A stretch of 5,645 nucleotides of DNA from an uncultured Ruminococcus sp. (GTDB lineage Bacteria; Bacillota; Clostridia; Oscillospirales; Ruminococcaceae): the NCBI GenBank assembly GCA_947177715.1, contig CAMWVM010000115.1:1-5645 (forward strand), given 5' to 3'. Numbering within the stretch: position 1 is the stretch's first letter; every line of letters begins with the position of its first letter. Position numbers and translations under genes: made by a program. Below the pieces are notes generated by a model that saw only the letters and a list, made by a program, of their open reading frames with translations, did not search any database and had not been told where the DNA came from. Of this stretch, positions 1 through 5,645 are shown piece by piece.

Positions 1-78
1 GCCTCAATGGAGCAGCTTAAGGATAGAAGCGGAGAAGAAATTGTTGATGCTGATATTGCAGCACAGATGAAAGATTAA
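1..78 (+). CDS. 3' end of an unidentified protein (partial)
   Basis: The reading frame starting at base 1 is open to a TAA at 76-78 and encodes the last 25 residues of a protein, ending in GEEIVDADIAAQMKD. The tail is hydrophilic and rich in acidic residues, with no motif I recognise, so no function is given. This frame is preferred because its stop lies 13 bases before the next start and its last base begins that gene's ribosome binding site, the same tight spacing seen through the rest of the operon. A second frame is also open until a TGA at 68-70, and the third closes at once. By position the gene probably belongs to the same polysaccharide operon, but that is inference from context only. 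Confidence 0.6.
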   Translation, partial: ASMEQLKDRSGEEIVDADIAAQMKD

Positions 79-91
79 GAGGTGAAAAACA

Positions 92-1252
92 ATGATTGGA
101 GTCTGTATCAAGTATTTTCATGAAAATTATGGCGGCATGCTTCAAGCCTATGCAACGGTATCAATGCTGGAAGCGTTAGGTTTGGATTACGAGTTGATTC
201 AGTATGAAAAAAATCGGACTCCTGTTGAAATTATTAAATCCTTGCCACGACTTTTGAATGGAGTTTTACTCAATGATAAATACGAAGCATTTCTAAAAAA
301 GGTCGGAATGAAAAAGCATCCGGATTTTGCAAAAAACAACGATATAAGAATGAATGCATTTCATAAGTTTAAAGATGATCACTTTAAAAAGCTTTCTCCT
401 GTTTTTAAAGGCTATAGAGAATTATGTGAGGGTGCGAAGCGGTATACCGCTGTAATTACAGGAAGTGATCAGCTCTGGTCACCGGCGGGATTACCAACTA
501 ATTATTATAATTTGCAGTTTGTTCCAGATGAAATAAGAAAGATTTCTTTTGCTTCAAGTTTTGGTGTTAAACATATTCCTTGGTATCAGACTAAGCGTAC
601 CGCAGAATATTTAAAGCGCATTGAATTTATCAGTATGCGTGAAAGTCGAGGAAGTGAGATTGTAAAAGAGCTGACCGGAAGAGATGTTCCGACAATACTT
701 GATCCAGTTTTTATATTTGATAAAAATGGATGGGAAAAATTAATTCCTGTTGAAAATGAGATAACTGAACCATATATTTTTGCATATTTTTTGGGCAGTA
801 ATCCAGAACATAGAGATGCCGTGAAGAAAGCTGCATCAGAGTTGGGGTGCAAAATTGTAGCTCTTCGTCATTTAGATCAATATGTTCCCAACGATGAAAG
901 CTTTGGCGATATTGTACTGTATGATGTGGCACCTGACAGGTTTTTAAATTTGTTGAGAGGTGCATCTTATGTTTGTACAGATTCTTTCCACGGTTCGTGT
1001 TTTTCTATTATTCATGAGAAACAGTTTGTTATATTTAATAGGTATGAAGAAGGCTCCAAGCATTCCAAAAACTCAAGAATTGATACTCTTTGTGGAAGTT
1101 TGGGATTGAAGGACAGAAGATTTGTATCGACAGAAAAAATGAAACTACAGCTTTTGGAGAAAATTGATTACGATTCAGTTGAAAAAAGATTTGTAAAACT
1201 GAAAAAAGAAACAGATGATTATATAAACGCAGCTTTTGCTGACATTCATTAA
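92..1252 (+). CDS. Polysaccharide pyruvyl transferase family protein
   Basis: This 386-residue protein matches the polysaccharide pyruvyl transferase family (CsaB/WcaK/PssM-like), whose characterised members move a pyruvyl group from phosphoenolpyruvate onto a sugar as a ketal. Visible landmarks are the N-terminal NYGGMLQAYA (residues 12-21), matching the family's NYG-x-x-LQAYA start; ITGSDQLW (122-129), the family's GSDQ-W signature; and TDSFHGSCFS (296-305), the conserved SFHG motif of the C-terminal half. Length is normal for the family. No signal peptide or membrane helix is visible, so it should act in the cytosol. The start at 92 has a good ribosome binding site, AGAGGTG at 78-84. Its stop TAA overlaps the first ATG of the next frame (TAATG), so the two genes are closely coupled. 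Many members found next to an FrhB-like gene are uncharacterised, so the exact acceptor, and even true pyruvyl transfer, is inferred rather than shown. Confidence 0.87.
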   Translation: MIGVCIKYFHENYGGMLQAYATVSMLEALGLDYELIQYEKNRTPVEIIKSLPRLLNGVLLNDKYEAFLKKVGMKKHPDFAKNNDIRMNAFHKFKDDHFKKLSPVFKGYRELCEGAKRYTAVITGSDQLWSPAGLPTNYYNLQFVPDEIRKISFASSFGVKHIPWYQTKRTAEYLKRIEFISMRESRGSEIVKELTGRDVPTILDPVFIFDKNGWEKLIPVENEITEPYIFAYFLGSNPEHRDAVKKAASELGCKIVALRHLDQYVPNDESFGDIVLYDVAPDRFLNLLRGASYVCTDSFHGSCFSIIHEKQFVIFNRYEEGSKHSKNSRIDTLCGSLGLKDRRFVSTEKMKLQLLEKIDYDSVEKRFVKLKKETDDYINAAFADIH

Positions 1253-1253
1253 T

Positions 1254-1258
1254 GGAGG
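1254..1258 (+). promoter_or_regulatory. Ribosome binding site that decides the start of the FrhB-like gene
   Basis: GGAGG lies here, five bases before the ATG at 1264. An in-frame ATG at 1252 precedes it, but the bases upstream of that ATG (ending ctgacattcatta) contain no Shine-Dalgarno-like sequence, and using it would place the ribosome binding site inside its own codons. The protein from 1264 begins MIHIMDKSKCCGC, a natural start for a two-cluster ferredoxin domain. Confidence 0.8.
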
Positions 1259-1263
1259 AAAAA

Positions 1264-2469
1264 ATGATTCATATTATGGATAAAAGTAAATGCTGTGGAT
1301 GCACAGCCTGTGAAACTGTTTGTCCTAAAGACTGTATAAAATTAACTCCTGATTTGGAGGGCTTTTTATATCCAAAAGTTAATGAAGATGAGTGTATCAA
1401 ATGCGGAAAATGTGAAAAAGTTTGTCCTGTGTTAAATCAAATATGCCCCGAAGGCGTTCCATATGCTAAAATTATAAGAAATAAAAATGAAGATATCTTG
1501 ATGGACAGTACTTCCGGAGGTGCTTTCACAGCATTTGCATCCGAATTGATAAAAAGAAAAAATGCAGTTGTTTACGGTGCATCGTATGATACTGATAAAA
1601 AAGTTAAGCATACATCATGTACAACAATAGAAGGACTGCATAAGTTTAGAGGATCAAAGTTTGTACAAAGTGATTTGTCAGGAGTATATGAGGAAATCCT
1701 CAATAAGCTTAAGGAAAATGAAACAGTTTTGTTTTCAGGAACACCTTGTCAGATTGCCGGACTTAAAAAGGTATTAGATGGCAAATACGATGAAAATTTG
1801 TATTGTATTGATATCGTTTGCAGAGGTGTACCTTCACCAAAGCTTTGGTCGGAGTATTTAAAATATATAGAGAATAAATATAAATCGAAGGTTACAGAAG
1901 TTAAATTCAGAAATAAAACATATGGCTATCATAGTTCAACAATGTTTTTGAAATTTGAAAATGGGCGTGAATATAAAAAGTCAGGAAGAGTCGATCCTAT
2001 GATGCGTTTATTTACACGTGAGATGTGTTCAAGACCATCGTGTTCGGAATGCGCTTTTAAAACAGAAGCGAGAGTTAGTGATTTGACGCTTTTTGACTGC
2101 AAAAAATATACACCGTTGACGGGATCATTAGATGATGATAAAGGATATACGGCTGTATTAGTTCAATCTGAAAAAGGTGAACAATTACTTGATTGGGCAT
2201 CCAATAATATCAGAATAGAAGATGTATGCAAAACAGAGTTAATATCTAAGTGCGGAATAATGCTTTGCGGCAAAGCTCAGCCCAATATAAGGCGAAACGA
2301 ATTGTTTGAACAGTTGGGAAAGATTCCGCTGGATCAAATTGTTCAGAGAGTTTGTCCTGTAAGCAACAAAGATCTTATTATTGAGAGAATGAAGTCTGTT
2401 TTATATAGTACAGGATTAATAAAAATAGCACGTAAATTGAAGAAACACGAGGATATTAGTATAAAATAG
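1264..2469 (+). CDS. FrhB/FdhB-like iron-sulfur oxidoreductase with two N-terminal 4Fe-4S sites
   Basis: This 401-residue protein belongs to the coenzyme F420 hydrogenase/dehydrogenase beta-subunit family. An N-terminal ferredoxin domain has two complete CxxCxxCxxxCP sites, C10/C13/C16/C20 and C44/C47/C50/C54. The FrhB N-terminal domain follows with STSGGAF (82-88) and FRGSKFVQS (128-136), then the C-terminal domain with SGTPCQIAGL (C162), CRGVPSP (C186), a further cysteine group C255/C260/C263 and VSDLTLFD (271-278). Family members carry flavin and iron-sulfur clusters and pass electrons to or from F420; F420-independent relatives such as BciB and 7-hydroxymethyl chlorophyll a reductase use ferredoxin. 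Clostridia generally do not make F420, so a ferredoxin-linked cytosolic reductase is more likely here. Such genes recur beside pyruvyl transferase family genes in polysaccharide loci, where their substrate is unknown. The start at 1264 rather than 1252 is chosen on ribosome-binding-site evidence. The usual Gly-Asp-aromatic after the SDLT motif reads Phe-Asp-Cys here, a small deviation. Confidence 0.87.
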   Translation: MIHIMDKSKCCGCTACETVCPKDCIKLTPDLEGFLYPKVNEDECIKCGKCEKVCPVLNQICPEGVPYAKIIRNKNEDILMDSTSGGAFTAFASELIKRKNAVVYGASYDTDKKVKHTSCTTIEGLHKFRGSKFVQSDLSGVYEEILNKLKENETVLFSGTPCQIAGLKKVLDGKYDENLYCIDIVCRGVPSPKLWSEYLKYIENKYKSKVTEVKFRNKTYGYHSSTMFLKFENGREYKKSGRVDPMMRLFTREMCSRPSCSECAFKTEARVSDLTLFDCKKYTPLTGSLDDDKGYTAVLVQSEKGEQLLDWASNNIRIEDVCKTELISKCGIMLCGKAQPNIRRNELFEQLGKIPLDQIVQRVCPVSNKDLIIERMKSVLYSTGLIKIARKLKKHEDISIK

Positions 2470-2490
2470 TAAGTTGATTAGGAGCAAAAT

Positions 2491-3498
2491 ATGATTATAA
2501 TTTCAGATTGTTTGACAAATCGTGCGGATGAGGGTACAATTAAAATTGCTTCCAAGATCGCAAGACTTATGAAAGAACATCAAGCAGCAATATTTCAACT
2601 GAATGATTCCTGCTCCTTCTCAGATCAAACCTTCCGAGCAGGTAGATTTGGAATTTCTAATGAACTGCTTAAAAGAGTTGCAAAAGAAGAAGGAAATATT
2701 CTTTATATCCCAAATGCATCAATGACTAAGGCAGTTTGTATAAAAATTTTAATTTTAAGAATGTTAACAAGAAAAAAAATTTTTTTGCTGCCTGTTTATA
2801 GAAGAAAAGTAACGAATCAAATGGCACTTTTGCTGCGAATGGCAGGAGTAGAACTGATCGTGCTTTCGAAAGAAAGTAATGATATTTATAAATCATGCCT
2901 GCCCAATCGTGTTCATTATGTTAGAGCAGGAGTTGATACAAATCAGTTTTCTCCTGTTTCTGAAGATCAGGCTATACAACTACGCAATAAATATGGATAT
3001 GATGTGGAGAAAACAATAGTATTGCATGTTGGTCATATGGTTGAAGCAAGAAATATTAGAAGACTAATGGAATTAGATAAAAATTTTCAAATCATTTTAT
3101 TAGTCAGTACTTCTACTCGTTGGGACGAAAAATTGTATGAAGACTTGTCGAAATGTGAAAATATTAAAATAATACATGAATATATACCCCACATTGAAGA
3201 GTTTTACCAAATGGCGGATGTATATTATTTTCCAGTAGAACAAACAGGATGTGTAGATGTTCCATTGTCTGTATTAGAGGCCGCTGCATGTGGAACGCCG
3301 ATAGTTTCAACTGAATATGGAGAGTTGAAAAGCTTTGAGGAAAGCAAAGGATTTTTGTTTATAAAGGATTTTGCTGATTCTAATAAATTGATTGAAGAAG
3401 CAAAAAAAGAACGACATAATTTAAACAGAGAAAAAATTAAAGCATATGACTGGCATACAGCAGTGGATAAAATTTTTGAAATTTGTGGAGGAAAGTAA
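2491..3498 (+). CDS. GT4-like (GT-B fold) glycosyltransferase
   Basis: This 335-residue protein looks like a retaining glycosyltransferase of the GT4 type, which adds a sugar from a nucleotide-sugar donor to a growing glycan. The N-terminal half (about 1-140) is divergent. The inter-domain signature AGVDTNQFSP (146-155) matches the family's NGVD-x-x-x-F-x-P. The C-terminal donor-binding domain starts with TIVLHVGHMVEARNI (about 175-189) and contains VPLSVLEAAACGTPIV, where E263 is the second Glu of the EX7E motif. The first Glu of that motif is replaced by Val255, with an Asp at 256. The protein is slightly short for the family (usually 350-420 residues) but has both domains. The hydrophobic patch near 83-103 is interrupted by a basic RKK and is probably buried rather than transmembrane. 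The start has AGGAG at 2480-2484, six bases before the ATG. An A8T7 tract lies in the coding sequence at 2772-2786. Donor and acceptor sugars cannot be told from sequence. Confidence 0.85.
   Translation: MIIISDCLTNRADEGTIKIASKIARLMKEHQAAIFQLNDSCSFSDQTFRAGRFGISNELLKRVAKEEGNILYIPNASMTKAVCIKILILRMLTRKKIFLLPVYRRKVTNQMALLLRMAGVELIVLSKESNDIYKSCLPNRVHYVRAGVDTNQFSPVSEDQAIQLRNKYGYDVEKTIVLHVGHMVEARNIRRLMELDKNFQIILLVSTSTRWDEKLYEDLSKCENIKIIHEYIPHIEEFYQMADVYYFPVEQTGCVDVPLSVLEAAACGTPIVSTEYGELKSFEESKGFLFIKDFADSNKLIEEAKKERHNLNREKIKAYDWHTAVDKIFEICGGK
2772..2786 (+). repeat. A8T7 homopolymer tract inside the glycosyltransferase gene
   Basis: Eight A followed directly by seven T encode residues 94-99 (R-K-K-I-F-L). 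Gain or loss of one base here brings a stop within about 35 bases: TAG at 2799-2801 after +1, TAA at 2810-2812 after -1. Either change would remove the whole donor-binding domain. The run is self-complementary and likely to be intrinsically rigid or bent. Homopolymers of this length are not rare in AT-rich genomes, so a biological role is only a possibility. Confidence 0.6.
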
Positions 3499-4167
3499 AT
3501 GAAAGTTGCACTGATTGGCTTAGATGGTTCAGGTAAGTCAGCTAATATGAATATTATGAAAGATGATAAAGAATATTCATCATTTAATTTCTTGTGGGTG
3601 CGTTGGCAGCCTTCAGCAACAATGGTTTTATATAAAATTAAACATAGAAACGATGTCGTTGGAGTTAGACAAGATAGTGAGGCAGGAAAAAAGAAACAAG
3701 TGGCTTTAAATAAAGAATACAGCCGAAAAAAGAAAATTAAAGATAAGCTATTTAAAAATGTATTGATTCGAAAGCTTTGGATGAAATATGCTATCTTTGA
3801 CTATAGAAAGCAATTTGAGAAAAAGACAAAGGAATATTTAATTGCTGATTCAGATATTATTTTCGATAGGTTTTATCTTGATTTATTTATAGATCAAGGC
3901 ATAAATTTCGGATATTCACCTGAAAAAATATATGAGGAAATTCAGAAAAATCAAAAGTATTTTCCTGTTATGGACAAAACGATTTATATTCGGGTTTCTC
4001 CTGAGGTTTGCTATGCTCGTAAGGACGATATTCCTAATATGGATTATCTGATCAAGAGATATGAAATTTATGAATATATAGCTCAAAAGCAAGAATGGAT
4101 TGTTATCAATGGGGAGCTTCCGTTGGAAGAAGTTTATGCTAACATTAAACAAAATGTTTTGAAATGA
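3499..4167 (+). CDS. Thymidylate-kinase-like P-loop kinase of a polysaccharide locus
   Basis: This 222-residue protein has the thymidylate kinase fold: a Walker A loop GLDGSGKS at residues 7-14, a DRF motif at 123-125 standing for the family's DR(Y/H/F), a basic lid-like RKDDIP at 174-179, and a C-terminal INGELPLEEVYANI resembling the last strand and helix of dTMP kinases. It departs from housekeeping dTMP kinase in several places. The DR motif continues YLDLFID instead of the S-x-x-A-Y-Q nucleotide-binding stretch, and a LWVRW segment at 32-36 plus a long, lysine-rich region (about 65-110) replace the usual middle part. It therefore more likely phosphorylates a sugar, lipid-linked sugar or other small molecule of the pathway than dTMP. 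Its ATG follows the previous stop directly (TAAATG), and its ribosome binding site GGAGG (3487-3491) lies within the last codons of the glycosyltransferase gene, so translation is probably coupled. No signal peptide or membrane helix is visible. Confidence 0.78.
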   Translation: MKVALIGLDGSGKSANMNIMKDDKEYSSFNFLWVRWQPSATMVLYKIKHRNDVVGVRQDSEAGKKKQVALNKEYSRKKKIKDKLFKNVLIRKLWMKYAIFDYRKQFEKKTKEYLIADSDIIFDRFYLDLFIDQGINFGYSPEKIYEEIQKNQKYFPVMDKTIYIRVSPEVCYARKDDIPNMDYLIKRYEIYEYIAQKQEWIVINGELPLEEVYANIKQNVLK

Positions 4168-4176
4168 GGTTAAGGC

Positions 4177-5580
4177 ATGAAGAATAAGACTATTTTAATG
4201 GTTCTTGACGGTCTGGATTTTAGCTATATAGTGAAGAATATTGAAAGCTTTTCACTTTTTAAAGATTGGTATGAAAAAGGTCAGCTTCATGCACTTGAAT
4301 CTGTCGTGCCTGCTGACTCGATACCTTCTTGGATTACAATATATACTGGTATGAATCCTGCTGAACACGGGGTATTGGAAACCATTGATTACTTAAATAA
4401 AAAACAGCAAATACAAGGACAATCTGCTGTTATTAAGGGTAAATCATTCTGGGATAAGATTGGTTCAAAGGGTAAACGTGTTTTTATTTTTAATCCCTTT
4501 ATTGCTTCTCCGGCATGGGATGTTAATGGGGTTATGGTTTGCAGATCAACACTTGAGGAGAAAAATGAATTAACAACTAATCGACCGGATATTGTTGATT
4601 TGTCTGAACTTGATCTTGGAGGAACACTGAAAAATAATCCAACAATGAAAGAATTACCGCATTTTCTGGAAGAAACATGGAAAATGACAGACAGTCAATT
4701 TGATAACTTTCATAAATATTTTAAAGAGGAAAATTTTGATTTGGGATTTTTAGGTGTGACAACACCGGACCGTTTGCAGCACATTACATGGAAGTACACT
4801 GATCCAGAGGATAGATGCTTCCCCAAAGGCAATTCCTTTCAAAATGTTATTAAGGAAGGTTATCAGTACTTTGAAAAGCAAATTCAAAAGATGGTTGATC
4901 TATATAGTGAAGAATACAATATCATCGTGATTAGTGATCATGGTCATGGCAGGCGTTGTCAGAAAGTATTTTATGTAAATCAATGGCTGATACAAAATGG
5001 ATTTATTAAGAATAAGTCAAAAAAGAAGCGTGTTATTGAATATACTAAAAATGCAACTTTGACATTTCTTGCACGAATTCATTGTGTACAGAAAGGCAGT
5101 AACTTCTTTAAGAAATTTAAGTTTGCACACAAAGTAAAAAATGCAGAGCATGTTTTTAAAAATAAAGGAACAATTTATGTTCCCAATTTTGATGGTGTAA
5201 ATCCATTTGGAGGAATTGCCGTCAAGCGCAGCGGATTTGATAGCGATGAAGAATATGAAGCAAAGCGACAGGAGATTATTGATAAACTGCTTCAAGTCAA
5301 GCATAATGGAAAGTCTATTATGCTTTGGGCAAAACGTCGTGAAGATATATATAACGGAGTAAAAGTGGATAACTATCCTGAGATTGTTTACCGCATGGAT
5401 AATGATTATGGAGTGGATCGAGGCATGTATGGAAAACGAATTTTTGGCATTTCGCCTTTCCACGAGATAATTTCGGGCGGTCATAGATTTGAGGGTGTTA
5501 TAATGAGCACAGATGGATCAATTATTAAAGATGTTGATTCGGTTTTAAAAATACATAATACTATATGTGATTTGTTTTGA
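4177..5580 (+). CDS. Alkaline-phosphatase-superfamily phosphodiesterase/nucleotide pyrophosphatase-like protein
   Basis: This 467-residue protein belongs to the alkaline phosphatase superfamily, close to type I phosphodiesterase/nucleotide pyrophosphatases, two-metal enzymes that cleave or transfer phosphate esters. The expected metal and catalytic positions are visible: D11 in MVLDGLD, a nucleophile position S48 in ADSIPSW, TGMNPAEHG (57-65), D198 and H202 in TPDRLQH, D254/H255 in ISDHGHG, and H436 in GGHRFEG. The active site thus looks complete. The nucleophile appears to be Ser where many phosphodiesterase relatives have Thr. There is no signal peptide or membrane anchor, so it should work in the cytosol, unlike many secreted relatives. 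The C-terminus stops at NTICDLF, about where the family's PTIL-LG segment lies, so the usual short tail after it is missing. It starts 9 bases after the kinase stop, with GAGG at 4166-4169. Its substrate is unknown; beside the kinase, phosphorylated glycan precursors are plausible. It is the last gene visible in the operon. Confidence 0.85.
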   Translation: MKNKTILMVLDGLDFSYIVKNIESFSLFKDWYEKGQLHALESVVPADSIPSWITIYTGMNPAEHGVLETIDYLNKKQQIQGQSAVIKGKSFWDKIGSKGKRVFIFNPFIASPAWDVNGVMVCRSTLEEKNELTTNRPDIVDLSELDLGGTLKNNPTMKELPHFLEETWKMTDSQFDNFHKYFKEENFDLGFLGVTTPDRLQHITWKYTDPEDRCFPKGNSFQNVIKEGYQYFEKQIQKMVDLYSEEYNIIVISDHGHGRRCQKVFYVNQWLIQNGFIKNKSKKKRVIEYTKNATLTFLARIHCVQKGSNFFKKFKFAHKVKNAEHVFKNKGTIYVPNFDGVNPFGGIAVKRSGFDSDEEYEAKRQEIIDKLLQVKHNGKSIMLWAKRREDIYNGVKVDNYPEIVYRMDNDYGVDRGMYGKRIFGISPFHEIISGGHRFEGVIMSTDGSIIKDVDSVLKIHNTICDLF

Positions 5581-5600
5581 GATAATTCAAATAATGGCTC

Positions 5601-5643
5601 CCGCCGCCACAGCTATCCGAAAGGATAGGTTGGAGGCTGGCGG
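5601..5643 (+). other. GC-rich stem-loop after the last gene (possible terminator, repeat or structured RNA)
   Basis: Twenty bases after the stop codon, the sequence folds into an outer stem CCGCC (5601-5605) with GGCGG (5639-5643), then GCC (5606-5608) with GGC (5635-5637) leaving T5638 bulged, an internal loop, and an inner perfect six-pair stem CTATCC (5613-5618) with GGATAG (5623-5628) closed by a GAAA tetraloop. Position and GC-richness suit an intrinsic terminator, but no T-run is seen before the window ends two bases later. The internal loop and tetraloop would also suit an RNA element or an intergenic palindromic repeat. The hairpin itself is clear; its role is not. Confidence 0.6.
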
Positions 5644-5645
5644 AC

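Noticed and set aside
586..965. Two overlapping minus-strand open frames (586-852 and 711-965)
   Set aside because: Both lie within the pyruvyl transferase gene, lack recognisable motifs and overlap each other.
1264..2469. True F420-reducing hydrogenase or formate dehydrogenase beta subunit
   Set aside because: No hydrogenase or formate dehydrogenase subunits are nearby, and the neighbours are glycan enzymes; only the domain family is shared.
3916..4152. A minus-strand open frame of 78 codons rich in Ile, Phe and Asn
   Set aside because: It is antisense to the 3' end of the kinase gene and its composition is what reverse-complemented AT-rich coding sequence gives.
3499..4167. Housekeeping dTMP kinase (tmk)
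   Set aside because: Walker A and DRF are present, but the sequence after DR and the middle region differ from dTMP kinases, and the gene sits in a polysaccharide operon.
5017..5484. A 155-codon open frame on the minus strand
   Set aside because: It lies entirely within the AlkP-fold gene, whose motifs run through the same region, and its translation shows no recognisable domain. It is a by-product of AT-rich sequence.
5601..5643. c-di-GMP (GEMM) riboswitch, suggested by the CTATCCGAAAGGATAG hairpin
   Set aside because: The GAAA-capped hairpin is similar in look, but the conserved GCAAA-type flanking bases and second helix expected of that riboswitch are not present in the visible part.
5594..5645. 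A possible new gene starting at the ATG at 5594 (M-A-P-A-A-T-A-I-R-K)
   Set aside because: There is no ribosome binding site upstream (aattcaaata), and the same bases form a strong hairpin, so a non-coding role is more likely. It also cannot be followed past the window end.

Overview
The window is a stretch of one plus-strand operon from a low-GC, probably anaerobic Bacillota/Clostridia-type bacterium. This guess rests on the AT-rich coding sequence, strong purine-rich Shine-Dalgarno sequences (GGAGG, AGGAG), very tight gene packing, and a ferredoxin-like iron-sulfur oxidoreductase of the kind common in anaerobes. No rRNA, tRNA or species-specific marker is present, so the genus cannot be named from sequence alone.

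Layout: 1-78 is the 3' end of an unidentified gene. It is followed on the same strand by a polysaccharide pyruvyl transferase family protein (92-1252), an FrhB/FdhB-type iron-sulfur flavoprotein (1264-2469, with the start moved inward from the first ATG at 1252), a GT4-like glycosyltransferase (2491-3498), a thymidylate-kinase-like P-loop kinase (3499-4167), and an alkaline-phosphatase-superfamily phosphodiesterase-type protein (4177-5580). Intergenic gaps are 0 to 21 bases and each gene has its own ribosome binding site, so the genes are very probably co-transcribed. No promoter is visible in the window; it must lie upstream. There is no non-coding stretch longer than 65 bases.

Taken together the genes look like the middle or end of a cell-surface polysaccharide (capsule/exopolysaccharide or glycolipid) locus. 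A glycosyltransferase adds a sugar. A pyruvyl transferase family enzyme probably decorates the glycan, together with the redox partner commonly found beside it. A P-loop kinase and an AlkP-fold phosphoesterase suggest an additional phosphate-based step. All five complete products look cytoplasmic, with no clear signal peptides or membrane spans. Flippase, polymerase and initiating transferase are not in the window.

After the last stop codon the composition changes abruptly: the final 50 bases are 33/50 G+C, against 12/60 in the last 60 bases of the preceding gene. They fold into a two-part stem-loop with a GAAA tetraloop. This could be the operon terminator, an intergenic repeat or the start of a structured RNA, but the window ends before this can be settled.
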